The notes under the pieces were generated by a model. The model saw only the letters and a program-made list of their open reading frames with translations, was not told the origin of the DNA and ran no database searches. Source: Bacillus sp. V2I10 (GTDB taxonomy: Bacteria; Bacillota; Bacilli; Bacillales; Bacillaceae). From it: a stretch of 64,000 nt of DNA. Numbering within the stretch: the stretch's first letter is position 1; each line of letters opens with the position of its first letter. The stretch spans positions 4,736,001 through 4,800,000 of the forward strand of contig NZ_JAUSYV010000001.1 in the NCBI RefSeq assembly GCF_030817055.1. Reading direction: 5' to 3'. Positions 26,158 through 35,608 of this stretch are shown here, one piece after another. A program made the position numbers and the translations under genes.

Positions 26158-28299
26158 TTAAGGAGCTGATGTAAATAGTTTTGGTTTTACAGGTTTTGAG
26201 CCTTTGCCTTCTTGTTCAGTTTGCTCATTATAAGGAACAACTTTATAGGAAGCCTCTGAGAAAAGGTTAGAATAAGGGATTTCATATGAATCTTTTCCTT
26301 TAACATAACCAACAAGCTTGTCCTCATTTCCTATTGTTTCATAAATCCTGTAGACGACACGGTCATCCTCCTGAGCTTCCCAGTTCAGTGTGACGGTGAA
26401 TAAACCAAGCGGCTTGAAAGTATATTTTGCGTCAACCGCACCCAGGTTTTTCAGTCTGATTGGTTCTTCCAAATCCTCTGCATCTTTTGGAAGGCTGAAC
26501 GCAACATCCTGATCTTTCGAAGTATTCATCAAGATTTCTTTAAAAAGTCTCGTTGGATAGGAACTGCCATGTGTTAAATGCTGCTCCCGATTTGTCTTAT
26601 CGTAGCCCATCCAGAGAGCACCTGAGACTTTCGGGGTGTAGCCTACAAACCATGCATCTTTCACAGCGCCTTTTTTATCGACATAAGAGGTTGTTCCTGT
26701 TTTTCCGGCAAGCTCACCTTCGTACGAACCTGTCTGTCCTGTTCCGTCGTCAACAACCTCTTGAAGCATCCTCGTCATATTCCATGCAGTCTGGGAAGAA
26801 AAGATACGCTTTTTCTCTAGTTTCACTTCACCAATTCTTTTTGACTCACGGTCCTCTATCTTTTGGATAACAAACGGCTCACTATAAACTCCATACTCAG
26901 CAAAAGATCTGTAGGCATTTGCAAGCTGCAGGGGTGAAACCCCGTCCTTTAATCCGCCGAGGGCAATCGAAAGACCGTTATCCTCTATTGAAAGACCCGA
27001 CTTCTCGAGGTACTTCTTGCTTTTTGAAATGCCGATTTCATTTAATGCCCATACAGCTGGAGCATTTTTAGAAGCAGCAATGGCGTCATACATGGTTACT
27101 TCTTCATCATATTGCTGATCATTATTTTTTGGCTGATACCCGTTATATGAAGCCGGTTTGTCCTCAAGAAGAGAATATGGGCCGAATTCGTCTTCCTCCA
27201 TTGCCGGGGCATATACGGCAAGCGGCTTAAAAGTTGAACCCGGCTGTCTTTTAGTATTGACGCGATTAAACCCTTTTTGTGTATAATTTCTGCCTCCGAT
27301 CGCAGCCAGAACCCCTCCGGATTTATTATCAAGAAGGACAAATGCTCCTTCTGCATGCTGATCTGTTCCCGGAAAATATTCTTCTTTTTTGAACAGCTCG
27401 TAGGCTGTTTCCTGCATTTCCGTATTTATAGGAACCGTGACCGTATAGCCTCCCCGCATTAACTCTTCATTAGATAAAGCATATCTTTCTTTTGCTTCGT
27501 CCATGACCATATCAATGTATGTTATAAGCCACGGCGTTTCGGATTCTTCCGAGATGTTTAAACCCAGCGTCTTCCCTTGTGAGCGGACGACTTCTTCAGG
27601 TGTCAGATAATTCTGATCGCCCATCAAACTTAAAATCGTATCACGGCGCTCTTTGCTTTTTTCAGGATGAAGAATCGGGGAATAATTCGAAGGTGCTTTT
27701 GGGAGACCCGCAAGCATTGCTCCTTCTTCGACCGTCAGATCCTTTGCATCCTTATTGAAATAATAAAGTGCAGCGCTTTGAATGCCGTATGCACCATGAC
27801 CGAAATACACCTGATTTAAATACATTTCAAGCAGTTTATTCTTACTGTATTTATTTTCAAGACTCATGGCGATGGCAGCTTCTTTTGTTTTTCTTAAAAG
27901 AGACTTCTCATTAGAGAGAAACGTATTTTTTGCAAGCTGCTGAGTAATTGTGCTTCCGCCCTCTACTTTCTGGCCTGCAATCAAATCTTTATACAAAGCT
28001 CTCGTTATAGCCTTCATATCAATTCCATTATGTTCATAAAACCGTTTATCTTCTACAGCAATAAATGCATTGCGTACATGTGCCGGAATCTCTTTTATCG
28101 TGACAGGCTCGCGGTTCTGCAAATACAGCTCTGCGACCTCGCTGCCTTTTAAATCCACTAAAGTAGTTGTCGAATCCATAACTAGCTTTTTCTCATCAAT
28201 TGAATAATCGCCGATCACTAAAATAAGCAGGTAGACTGCAAAAGAAATAATAGCTGTTGAAAGCGCAACAGTTGCTGAAAGGATGATTTTTTTCCGCAT
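26158..28299 (-). CDS. pbpF: Class A penicillin-binding protein PbpF
   Basis: Bifunctional peptidoglycan synthase (class A PBP) of 713 residues. Membrane anchor at about residues 5-30. Transglycosylase domain with AVEDKRFYEHNGID (catalytic Glu near 83) and GGSTITQQLAKN. Transpeptidase domain with active-site STFK at 355-358, SKN further on and GKTGT near 530. A C-terminal extension of about 100 residues resembles a fibronectin-like fold. Length matches B. subtilis PbpF (714), which acts in vegetative growth and germination. It is divergent from hmoB, with a short shared promoter region. Confidence 0.94.
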   Translation of the reverse strand: MRKKIILSATVALSTAIISFAVYLLILVIGDYSIDEKKLVMDSTTTLVDLKGSEVAELYLQNREPVTIKEIPAHVRNAFIAVEDKRFYEHNGIDMKAITRALYKDLIAGQKVEGGSTITQQLAKNTFLSNEKSLLRKTKEAAIAMSLENKYSKNKLLEMYLNQVYFGHGAYGIQSAALYYFNKDAKDLTVEEGAMLAGLPKAPSNYSPILHPEKSKERRDTILSLMGDQNYLTPEEVVRSQGKTLGLNISEESETPWLITYIDMVMDEAKERYALSNEELMRGGYTVTVPINTEMQETAYELFKKEEYFPGTDQHAEGAFVLLDNKSGGVLAAIGGRNYTQKGFNRVNTKRQPGSTFKPLAVYAPAMEEDEFGPYSLLEDKPASYNGYQPKNNDQQYDEEVTMYDAIAASKNAPAVWALNEIGISKSKKYLEKSGLSIEDNGLSIALGGLKDGVSPLQLANAYRSFAEYGVYSEPFVIQKIEDRESKRIGEVKLEKKRIFSSQTAWNMTRMLQEVVDDGTGQTGSYEGELAGKTGTTSYVDKKGAVKDAWFVGYTPKVSGALWMGYDKTNREQHLTHGSSYPTRLFKEILMNTSKDQDVAFSLPKDAEDLEEPIRLKNLGAVDAKYTFKPLGLFTVTLNWEAQEDDRVVYRIYETIGNEDKLVGYVKGKDSYEIPYSNLFSEASYKVVPYNEQTEQEGKGSKPVKPKLFTSAP

Positions 28300-28384
28300 G
28301 CCATCACCTACAATTCGTTTAATTTAGATAAGCTTATTATTGTTAAAAAAAGGAATGAATATGTACAACGGAGGCTGAAAATAG

Positions 28385-28411
28385 CAATAATTGTGCAATC
28401 ATTGTTATAAT
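28385..28411 (+). promoter_or_regulatory. hmoB promoter region with two CAATNATTG palindromes
   Basis: TATAAT at 28406-28411 is a likely -10 box for hmoB. Immediately upstream, CAATAATTG (28385) and CAATCATTG (28396) are two 9-base palindromes spaced 11 bases apart, one helical turn, and cover the -35 region, which itself lacks a good TTGACA. This suggests an activator or repressor site. It is only loosely similar to a Fur box. Confidence 0.45.
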
Positions 28412-28435
28412 GAAACAAAAAGAGGTGAATGTAAA

Positions 28436-28939
28436 ATGAATTTTTATGTCACATTTGGAACTGCAGACTATTTAGCTAAAACGGCATCTGGACATCAAAA
28501 TGAAAAAATGCTTCTTATGCAAAATGAGGATAAAGGGATTCTATTACATGAAAGCGATGCCCCTTCCCTTTTTAAGGAGCCTAAAAAATACGAGGTTCTT
28601 GATGGCGCGGGTGACTTCCAAAAAGGAAGCTATGCTGTGCTGAACAATATCCCTGTATCTGATGAAGGAAAGCCTCTCTTTGAACAGCGCTTCAAAGAAC
28701 GGGCCAGAATGATTGAAGGCGAGCCGGGATTCGTCGCGATTCGCGTCCTTAGACCTGTAAAAGATGATACATATGTCATTCTTACTCTATGGGAAGATGA
28801 ATCCTCATTCAAAAACTGGCAGCAATCAAAATCCTTTGAACAGGCTCATAAAAAAAGAGGGACAAGCGAAGGTGTGGACCAAAAAACGATTTTCCCAAGA
28901 CCTTCTTACGTTACAGTCTACCATGCTGTATCTGAATAA
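28436..28939 (+). CDS. hmoB: Heme-degrading monooxygenase HmoB
   Basis: Cytoplasmic heme-degrading monooxygenase (B. subtilis YhgC/HmoB), 167 residues, which releases iron from heme. The C-terminal part (about 70-160) is an antibiotic-biosynthesis-monooxygenase-like ferredoxin fold with FKERARMIEGEPGFVAIRVL and TLWEDESSFKNWQQS; the N-terminal part is a degenerate second fold. I start at the ATG at 28436 after AGAGGTGA, which gives the known length. It has its own promoter and terminator, beside pbpF and near the heme operon. Iron or heme control is plausible but not shown. Confidence 0.92.
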   Translation: MNFYVTFGTADYLAKTASGHQNEKMLLMQNEDKGILLHESDAPSLFKEPKKYEVLDGAGDFQKGSYAVLNNIPVSDEGKPLFEQRFKERARMIEGEPGFVAIRVLRPVKDDTYVILTLWEDESSFKNWQQSKSFEQAHKKRGTSEGVDQKTIFPRPSYVTVYHAVSE

Positions 28940-28951
28940 ATGAAAAAATTG

Positions 28952-28981
28952 AACCCCTCGCATTTAGCGCGGGTTTTTTAT
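28952..28981 (+). terminator. Terminator of hmoB
   Basis: AACCC with CGC pairs with GCG and GGGTT across small bulges, followed by a T run. Confidence 0.7.
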
Positions 28982-29008
28982 TTCAAACATAAGATTTTTG
29001 AACACATC

Positions 29009-29059
29009 AGTCCTAGCGCTGCCTCCTAACTCCCTGGTCATAACGGCTCCGCTTTTCTT
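29009..29059 (-). repeat. Truncated inverted copy of the ~122-bp element
   Basis: Read on the minus strand, AAAAGCGGAGCCG is joined almost directly to TGACCAGGGAGTTAGGAGG, that is, the two ends of the element without its central hairpin. It is in opposite orientation to the other copies. Confidence 0.65.
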
Positions 29060-29196
29060 GTGACAATATTTCCTTGGAAATGACAGCATTCTACTAAAAT
29101 ACTGCCCCCTATTCTTTATAAAATAACAATCACACCCTGCTATGCCGGACATAACCTGTATTACAGGAATTTAGGCATATACAGGAGTGATTACTT

Positions 29197-30582
29197 ATGG
29201 GAGCTGAGTTAACGCTCATACATTGGTTTTATGTGTTTTTTATTATAAGCATCATAGGCTTTATGCTTTTTAGAAGAGATACAACAGTGATCAGCATTAT
29301 TGGAATCATTGTCATTTCTTTTGTTGCAAGCCACTCTATGAGTCATTCAATTACAAGTGTCTTTAACAGCTTCATTTATGCTATTACTGAGCTGCTCCCT
29401 ACAATCCTTGTTATCTCTATCATTGTTTCAATGAGCAAGATTTTAGAAATAACCGGAATCAATGAATCCATGGTGTCGCCATTTACGAAAATCATTCGCA
29501 ATCCAACGCTTGCCTACTGGACAATTGGACTATTAATGATGACGATTTCTTGGTTTTTCTGGCCTTCGCCCGCTGTTGCCCTGATTGGCGCCGTACTGCT
29601 TCCTGTTGCCATTAAAGCAGGGCTCCCGGCATTAGGGGCAGCAATGGCCATGAACTTATTCGGCCATGGAATTGCTCTCTCAGGCGACTTTGTCATTCAA
29701 GCCGCTCCAAAACTTACTTCAGATGCAGCCGGTCTTCCGATTACTGATGTAATCAGCGCGTCAATTCCGCTCGTTATTGTGATGGGGACAGTTACAACCT
29801 TAACAGCTTATTGCTTCTTAATGAGAGATATGAAGCTTGGAAAGTCTTTCCCTTCTCTTACAATGCCAATCTCTGCTGAGAAAAAAACGCAGCTGCTGAC
29901 AGGCAGGATGAAACTGTTTATGGCCTTGTTTATCCCTATATTGTTTGTGATTGATATTCTTCTAATGATTAAGCTTAACTTGCAGGGCGGAGATGCAACA
30001 GCTTTAATCGGAGGAACAGCGCTTGTGATTCTGCTTTCCGTTTGTTTGCTTGCCCATAAAAATGCAAGTCTTGAAAAAACAACCGGATACATGATTGAAG
30101 GGTTTCAGTTTGGCTTTAAGGTGTTTGGTCCTGTCATTCCAATTGCAGCTTTCTTTTATCTGGGAGATGCCGGATTTATAAAAATTGTCGGCGACTTTTT
30201 GCCAAAAACTTCACAGGGAATAGTCAATGACCTCGGGGTTGCTCTCGCATCTGTTGTTCCATTAACAAAAGAAATCGGTGCTATTACACTGACTGGTGTT
30301 GGCGTGCTTACAGGTCTTGATGGCTCTGGGTTTTCAGGTATATCGCTTGCAGGCTCAATAGCCAGCTTGTTTGCCTCAGCAATTGGTACGGGAGCTGCTA
30401 CTTTAACCGCATTAGGCCAAGTCACAGCCATCTGGGTGGGAGGCGGAACACTCATTCCATGGGCGCTGATTCCTGCTGCTGCCATTTGCGGAGTCGATCC
30501 ATTTGAACTCGCAAGACGAAATATTCTGCCTGTGACCATTGGGTTGATTGTGACAACGATTGTGGCTATGTTTCTTATATAA
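29197..30582 (+). CDS. yhfA: YhfA, multi-pass membrane transporter-like protein
   Basis: Hydrophobic protein of 461 residues with about 11-12 membrane segments, matching B. subtilis YhfA in length and in gene position next to yhgC and pbpF. Conserved-looking loops include LLPVAIKAGLPALGAAMAMN and LFGHGIALSGDFVIQAAPKL, typical of permeases of the ion-transporter superfamily. The ATG follows AGGAGTGAT. It has its own unit, ending in a terminator shared with the convergent PAP2 gene. The substrate is unknown. Confidence 0.88.
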   Translation: MGAELTLIHWFYVFFIISIIGFMLFRRDTTVISIIGIIVISFVASHSMSHSITSVFNSFIYAITELLPTILVISIIVSMSKILEITGINESMVSPFTKIIRNPTLAYWTIGLLMMTISWFFWPSPAVALIGAVLLPVAIKAGLPALGAAMAMNLFGHGIALSGDFVIQAAPKLTSDAAGLPITDVISASIPLVIVMGTVTTLTAYCFLMRDMKLGKSFPSLTMPISAEKKTQLLTGRMKLFMALFIPILFVIDILLMIKLNLQGGDATALIGGTALVILLSVCLLAHKNASLEKTTGYMIEGFQFGFKVFGPVIPIAAFFYLGDAGFIKIVGDFLPKTSQGIVNDLGVALASVVPLTKEIGAITLTGVGVLTGLDGSGFSGISLAGSIASLFASAIGTGAATLTALGQVTAIWVGGGTLIPWALIPAAAICGVDPFELARRNILPVTIGLIVTTIVAMFLI

Positions 30583-30708
30583 ATAGAAAAAGTAACGTCC
30601 CAAGTTCATTTATCCACCTATAATTGACTTTTATCAACCGAATTTACGAAATTTATCCACCAAAGCTTAAAATGACCAGCATCCAGAGATAAAGACCGTC
30701 ATATAAAT

Positions 30709-30737
30709 AGAGGCACTCCCGAAAGAGTGCCTCTTTG
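30709..30737. terminator. Bidirectional terminator between yhfA and the PAP2 gene
   Basis: AGAGGCACTC and GAGTGCCTCT form a perfect 10-bp stem with a 6-base loop at the convergent junction. The T runs on either side are short. Confidence 0.65.
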
Positions 30738-30755
30738 AATTGCGTCCGAACTGTT

Positions 30756-31406
30756 TCAAACAGATACACCGCTCTTTTTGCTTCTTGCAGCAAAAAGAAA
30801 TTCATTCAGTTTGTCATAGACCGCAATCACAAAAATTAAACAAATCAGACCAATGAAATATCCGCCAATCACATCAGATAAAAAATGAGCATTCGTGACA
30901 ACTCTGCTCATGCCGATCAGCAGCATCAGAATGCCGACAGCAGCGTAAAGCCACCTTCTTACTGCTGCTGACGCTATTTTCCCTGCAAGCAAATAGATTA
31001 AAAACCCATAGAAAATAACTCCGACCATTGCATGTCCGCTTGGAAAACTGAAGCCTTCTTCAATATGCAGGGGTTCAAGAGGCCTTTCACGCCCAAAAAA
31101 GCTTTTTAGTGCTTTGTTCAGAAGGTTTCCCAGATAAACAGCCAAAACAATCATTAGCGGCTGAAGAATATGCTTATATAAAAGTGCTAGTAAGATAGCG
31201 GCAAGAGCCAGTAAGCTTATGATTCCTGTTTTCGAAGCAAGGAATCCTATACCATCTAAAAAAGAAAGCAGGAAATTTGAGTTGTGAACCCATGAAACGG
31301 CCTCACGCGCAGCTGCATCTGCCTGCTTTGTAAATGCAGTATCCATCGAAAGAAGGATTCCGGCTGTAAGAATAAGAAAATATGCAATCAAGTAACTTTT
31401 TTTCAT
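30756..31406 (-). CDS. PAP2-family membrane phosphatase
   Basis: Integral membrane phosphatase of 216 residues, type 2 phosphatidic acid phosphatase family. All three active-site motifs are present: KSFFGRERP (about residues 104-112), PSGH in FSFPSGHAMVG, and SRVVTNAHFLSDVIGG with its His and Asp. About six membrane segments. Members dephosphorylate lipid phosphates such as undecaprenyl pyrophosphate or phosphatidylglycerol phosphate; which applies here cannot be told from sequence. The start follows AAGGGGT. Convergent with yhfA and divergent from yhaA. Confidence 0.88.
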   Translation of the reverse strand: MKKSYLIAYFLILTAGILLSMDTAFTKQADAAAREAVSWVHNSNFLLSFLDGIGFLASKTGIISLLALAAILLALLYKHILQPLMIVLAVYLGNLLNKALKSFFGRERPLEPLHIEEGFSFPSGHAMVGVIFYGFLIYLLAGKIASAAVRRWLYAAVGILMLLIGMSRVVTNAHFLSDVIGGYFIGLICLIFVIAVYDKLNEFLFAARSKKSGVSV

Positions 31407-31538
31407 CTTTTACCCCTTCCGAACTTTATTCTTGTAATTTTCAAACAATTTATCTAGAATTTATTGTAATATCTGTATTTATTTTATCTTATTAGGGATT
31501 TGATGAATATAAGTCTTAAAAAAGAAAGGATGAGATTT

Positions 31539-32738
31539 TTGTACACTGACATATGTTCAGATTTAGATGCGAGTTTTGAAGAAATGGTGGAGATCAGACG
31601 CTACCTTCATATGCATCCGGAGGTTTCATTCCAGGAATTCAAAACGGCAGCCTACATCGCCGAGTTTTATCACAAGCTTGGCATTGAAGCCAGAACAGGT
31701 GTAGGCGGAAACGGAGTCGTTGCTGTTATAAAAGGTGATTTGCCTGGAAAGACCATTGCTCTCCGTGCCGATTTTGACGCTCTTCCTATAGGGGATGAAA
31801 AAGATGTTCCTTATAAATCGACTGTCCCGGGTGTAGCACATGCCTGCGGCCACGATGGCCACACTGCAGCATTACTTATACTAGCAAAGATATTACATAA
31901 ACACAGCAGTACTCTTGAAGGCAGCGTAGTATTTATTCATCAGCATGCTGAAGAATATGCACCGGGCGGAGCGGTTTCCATGATTGAAGACGGCTGCTTA
32001 GACGGGGTTGATGTCATCTTCGGAACTCATTTATGGGCAGGAGAACCAACCGGGAAAATTCAATATCGTGTGGGCCCTATCATGGCTGCTGCCGATCGGT
32101 TCCAGATTACGATTAATGGAAAAGGCGGACATGGCGCACAGCCTCATAAAACGAAAGATGCAGTTGTTATCGGCTCCCAGCTTGTCCTGAACCTGCAGCA
32201 GATTGTGAGCAGAAAAGTTGATCCAGTTCATTCAGCGGTCGTCTCTGTAGGATCCTTTGTGGCTGAAAATCCTTTTAATGTCATTGCAGATTCTGCGGTG
32301 CTGATTGGAACGGTCCGTACTTTTGAGGAGGATGTGCGAACTTTGATTGAGGAAGAAATTGAACGTGTGGTCAAAGCTTCCTGCGCCCTTTATGACGCTG
32401 ACTACGAATATCATTTTGAGAGAGGCTACCCCGCTGTAGTCAATCACCGCGAGGAAACAGAGCAGCTTGCAGATCTTGCTTCAAAAGTGCCCGGTGTTCA
32501 AATTGTCGAAGAAAGCCCAATGCAAATGGGCGGCGAAGACTTTGCTTATTATCTGCAGCATGTTAAAGGCACGTTCTTTTTCACTGGAGCGAAACCAACT
32601 TATTCAGAAACAGCTTATCCTCACCATCATCCTAAATTCGATATTGATGAAAAAGCTATGCTGATCGCAGCAAAAACATTCAGTTTGGCATTATTGACTT
32701 ATCAGTCTGAACACAATGCTGTTTCGGCTGAGAAATAA
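31539..32738 (+). CDS. yhaA: M20-family amidohydrolase YhaA
   Basis: Zinc-dependent aminoacylase/amidohydrolase of peptidase family M20D, 399 residues, cytoplasmic. Motifs: RRYLHMHPEVSFQEFKTA at the N-terminus, CGHDGHTAALL with metal-binding His, HQHAEEYAPGGA with the catalytic Glu region, the dimerisation domain with GKGGHGAQPH, and the C-terminal GGEDFAYY and HHHPKFD. I choose TTG at 31539, 8 bases after AAAGGATG, giving the length of B. subtilis YhaA; the earlier in-frame start at 31500 lacks a ribosome site. Substrate unknown (N-acyl amino acid or indole-acetyl-type amides are family substrates). Confidence 0.92.
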   Translation: MYTDICSDLDASFEEMVEIRRYLHMHPEVSFQEFKTAAYIAEFYHKLGIEARTGVGGNGVVAVIKGDLPGKTIALRADFDALPIGDEKDVPYKSTVPGVAHACGHDGHTAALLILAKILHKHSSTLEGSVVFIHQHAEEYAPGGAVSMIEDGCLDGVDVIFGTHLWAGEPTGKIQYRVGPIMAAADRFQITINGKGGHGAQPHKTKDAVVIGSQLVLNLQQIVSRKVDPVHSAVVSVGSFVAENPFNVIADSAVLIGTVRTFEEDVRTLIEEEIERVVKASCALYDADYEYHFERGYPAVVNHREETEQLADLASKVPGVQIVEESPMQMGGEDFAYYLQHVKGTFFFTGAKPTYSETAYPHHHPKFDIDEKAMLIAAKTFSLALLTYQSEHNAVSAEK

Positions 32739-32750
32739 GTATTAGAATCC

Positions 32751-32781
32751 AAAAGAGTGCGATTTAAAATCGCACTCTTTT
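32751..32781. terminator. Bidirectional terminator between yhaA and ecsC
   Basis: AAAAGAGTGCGATTT and AAATCGCACTCTTTT form a near-perfect stem with T runs in both directions. Confidence 0.88.
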
Positions 32782-33488
32782 CATTTATTCATAATTCGAA
32801 GCCGATAACAATTCATTGCCGTTTCACCTAAATGCCGGACAAGGTGGTAGTTCGCTACACCGCCGACAACTGCGCCGATTCCCGGCATGATCTGCAGCAG
32901 TTTGACAAGGTCGATGTGATCTCTGTATTCCTGCTGAAAGGTTTGCCAGTCAATCTCTTTCAGTTCATTTTTTCTTTTGTCCCAGTTTTCAATCAGCTCG
33001 AACGTATTTCTTCGATGCTCGTCACTGGAATAAGCCAATTGAAAGACATAGAGTAAAAACAGTCTCTCTTCATATTGTTTTGGGTCAAACCCGTATAAAG
33101 TCGCAATTTCAAATAAGCACTTCATTTTAATGCCAAGGAGTAAAGGAAAGTCAGCAGCCGACCCGAAAATTCCGCCGGCCCCGGTTCCTGCTCCTTCTAC
33201 GGCAGCAGTCTTTTGGAAGGTGCCGATAGTTTGCCTGACTTTCTTTTCTTTTTCTTCAAGTGTCAGTCCTTCCAGCTTCTTTTCGCTTGTTGTGAGGTTT
33301 GATCCCGCAAGTGTTGCCTGCACCATCTTTTTAATGCTCTCCGTAATGATGGCATGAACTTTTTCCGGAATGTGCTCATTAATCTTCATTTGTGTTTTTT
33401 TAGAAACACGTTCAAACATGGAGGACTTTCTCAGCAATTTCTTTTTCCACTGAAATAGATCCTCTTCCAGCTGTTTTTCATAAATCAT
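32781..33488 (-). CDS. ecsC: EcsC
   Basis: EcsC-family protein of 235 residues, last gene of the ecsABC operon. A glycine-rich segment (AAVEGAGTGAGGIFGSAADF, about residues 96-115) and a C-terminal hydrophobic stretch (LLQIMPGIGAVVGGVANYHL) are family features. Its role is not known; it is dispensable for the Ecs phenotype in B. subtilis. It lies 20 bases after ecsB. The ribosome site is weak. Confidence 0.92.
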   Translation of the reverse strand: MIYEKQLEEDLFQWKKKLLRKSSMFERVSKKTQMKINEHIPEKVHAIITESIKKMVQATLAGSNLTTSEKKLEGLTLEEKEKKVRQTIGTFQKTAAVEGAGTGAGGIFGSAADFPLLLGIKMKCLFEIATLYGFDPKQYEERLFLLYVFQLAYSSDEHRRNTFELIENWDKRKNELKEIDWQTFQQEYRDHIDLVKLLQIMPGIGAVVGGVANYHLVRHLGETAMNCYRLRIMNK

Positions 33489-33508
33489 CTGTATCAGCTG
33501 CCTTTACA

Positions 33509-34738
33509 CTAGAATACGCTGGCATCCATTTTCACCAGCCTTGATTTCACATAAAGATAAACAAACCCATAGACAAAAATAAAACCGGCTGCAAAGAGAA
33601 TCAGAGCAGGGATGATATTCCCCGAAAGCAGAGCGATCAGAGTTAATATCACGTGCTGGCATATTACCATGATAAACAGGAGTTTAAGGAATTTTGCTTT
33701 TTTAAACTGCGGCTGAACCGGATATAAGTCCGGCAGAGCAAGCATGTCGTAATGCTTATAAAGTCCGATCATTTGAATCCCGGTTAAATAAAGAACAAGA
33801 ATAGCTATCGCGAGCACACTAAACTGATTTGTCGGGATAATATAGAGGACGATTCCCCCGATAATTGTCAGACGCAAAAAGATGCCCAGATAATCATTGG
33901 AACGAAAGAATGCCCTTGTATATAAATAACTGTACATGCTTTCCTGTTTGTATTTAACAAACGCAAGCAGCCCGTCTAAATACTTTCTGCGCTTTGCTTT
34001 TTTCTTTAGCTTTGGAACATCTGTAAAGAGGTTTGCGATTCTATAGAAGGACTGCTTTTTCTCAAGCTCCAGGTCAATCAGCTTCTCCCATTTAACTCCT
34101 TTTGCTTTAGTGGCTTTGTGAAAATAAATGTAGAGCACTGCCATAACTCCATACATAATGAATACATAAATATAGGCCTTTGACAGCAAAAAGAAAATGG
34201 TTAATGCATTTATTGCCAGACGGATAATAAAATCATATATTTTTGCTGACGGTTCAGTATAAAAGGATATTCTGAAATTCAGCATTAAATTCCAGCCTTT
34301 TACAAGAAGGGTTTGAATACAGATAATCAGGTAGTCTGTCCCGGATAAGCTCTCAGCCCTGAACAGCATGGGTGCGAGCACTAATGCTGCGATCAAAAAC
34401 ACATACAGCTGACTAAAGAAACTGTATGCAAGAGCTTTTTGAAAATAGCCGGCCATTTTTTCTTCCAGCGGCAAAAGAAAAACTAAATCAGGTTCTTTTA
34501 ATAGCGTCCGGACACTCGATGCCGTAATAATCAGAGCAAATACAGCCGTTAATATCGCAAGTACCGGAAAGTCATCTGGCATTGATTTCAGCCACTCCTG
34601 ATAAGAGAGAGCACCGCCTGCTCCCAAGAATACAAGAACAAAAATTAAATGGTCATTAAACATATATTTTGTATAAGACTGCACTTCTTTTAGATGAGCC
34701 TCTAATCGGGTTTTCCATATCTGATCAATGCTGCTCAT
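33509..34738 (-). CDS. ecsB: EcsB, ABC transporter membrane subunit
   Basis: Membrane subunit of the Ecs ABC transporter, 409 residues, with about eight hydrophobic segments in two blocks (about 20-130 and 280-400) around a basic cytoplasmic loop. In B. subtilis Ecs affects protein secretion, sporulation, competence and intramembrane proteolysis by RasP. I start at the ATG at 34738, which overlaps the end of ecsA by 14 bases with AAGGAAGAT before it, giving the known length; the longer frame starts inside ecsA without support. Confidence 0.93.
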   Translation of the reverse strand: MSSIDQIWKTRLEAHLKEVQSYTKYMFNDHLIFVLVFLGAGGALSYQEWLKSMPDDFPVLAILTAVFALIITASSVRTLLKEPDLVFLLPLEEKMAGYFQKALAYSFFSQLYVFLIAALVLAPMLFRAESLSGTDYLIICIQTLLVKGWNLMLNFRISFYTEPSAKIYDFIIRLAINALTIFFLLSKAYIYVFIMYGVMAVLYIYFHKATKAKGVKWEKLIDLELEKKQSFYRIANLFTDVPKLKKKAKRRKYLDGLLAFVKYKQESMYSYLYTRAFFRSNDYLGIFLRLTIIGGIVLYIIPTNQFSVLAIAILVLYLTGIQMIGLYKHYDMLALPDLYPVQPQFKKAKFLKLLFIMVICQHVILTLIALLSGNIIPALILFAAGFIFVYGFVYLYVKSRLVKMDASVF

Positions 34739-35471
34739 TTTGATCTTCCTTCGTGAGCTGGATATACAAATCATCAAGCGTCGCGTCCCTCATTCCAAAC
34801 TCCGACCGGAGCTCCTCAAGCGACCCTTTTGCTCTGATTTTTCCATTATGCAGAATAATAAACGCATCACAGTAGCGTTCCGCTGTTGCTAAAATATGTG
34901 TTGACATTAAAATTCCCGCTCCGTCTTTTTTCGCTTTGTTCATCATCTCAAGCAGCGCATTGATAGCGAGCGGATCAAGTCCGACAAATGGCTCGTCAAT
35001 AATGTAGAGCTCAGGCTCAACTAAAAACGCACACATAATCATGACTTTTTGCTTCATGCCTTTTGAAAAATGACTTGGAAACCATTTTAGTCTTTTTTCC
35101 ATTCTGAATTCAGACAATAATGGGTGAAGACGCTGTTTAAACGTTTCCTGACTAAGTCCATACGCCATCGCCGTGAGCTCCAAGTGCTCATAAAGCGTTA
35201 ATTCCTCATAAAGAATCGGTGTTTCAGGAATAAATGAAAATTGGCTTCGGTATTCAGTCGGCTGCTCGTGAAAGGAAATGCCGTTAATGGCAATTTCTCC
35301 ATTATGCGGCTCCATTAACCCGATCACATGACGGATTGTTGTGCTTTTTCCGGCTCCGTTTAAACCAATCAGACCGACAATTTGGTGCTTTTCAATTTCA
35401 AACGATATATCTTTTAAGACAGGATTGCGTGTGTATCCTCCTGTCAGGTGATTTACTTTTAATAAGCTCAT
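34725..35471 (-). CDS. ecsA: EcsA, ABC transporter ATPase
   Basis: ATP-binding subunit of the Ecs transporter, 248 residues. Walker A GLNGAGKST (36-44), ABC signature HFSKGMKQKVMI, Walker B ELYIIDEPFVGLDP and the switch His in MSTHILATA are present. The ATG follows AAGGGACG. First gene of ecsA-ecsB-ecsC, coupled to ecsB by overlap. In B. subtilis loss of EcsA lowers exoprotease secretion and sporulation. Confidence 0.95.
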   Translation of the reverse strand: MSLLKVNHLTGGYTRNPVLKDISFEIEKHQIVGLIGLNGAGKSTTIRHVIGLMEPHNGEIAINGISFHEQPTEYRSQFSFIPETPILYEELTLYEHLELTAMAYGLSQETFKQRLHPLLSEFRMEKRLKWFPSHFSKGMKQKVMIMCAFLVEPELYIIDEPFVGLDPLAINALLEMMNKAKKDGAGILMSTHILATAERYCDAFIILHNGKIRAKGSLEELRSEFGMRDATLDDLYIQLTKEDQNEQH

Positions 35472-35608
35472 GTTTTCGTCCCTTCACCGTTTTCTTTTAT
35501 TTTAACAAATCACGCGGCACTTTTGCTAATTTACGATGCATAATCAATTCTCTTCCGGACATCATAATGTGTGTAGAGGAATGCAGCTGTCACAGACATT
35601 CAGTTCAA

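Noticed and set aside
30156..30539. 127-codon minus-strand frame inside yhfA
   Set aside because: Pro/Ala/Thr-rich antisense of a membrane protein gene; no ribosome site.
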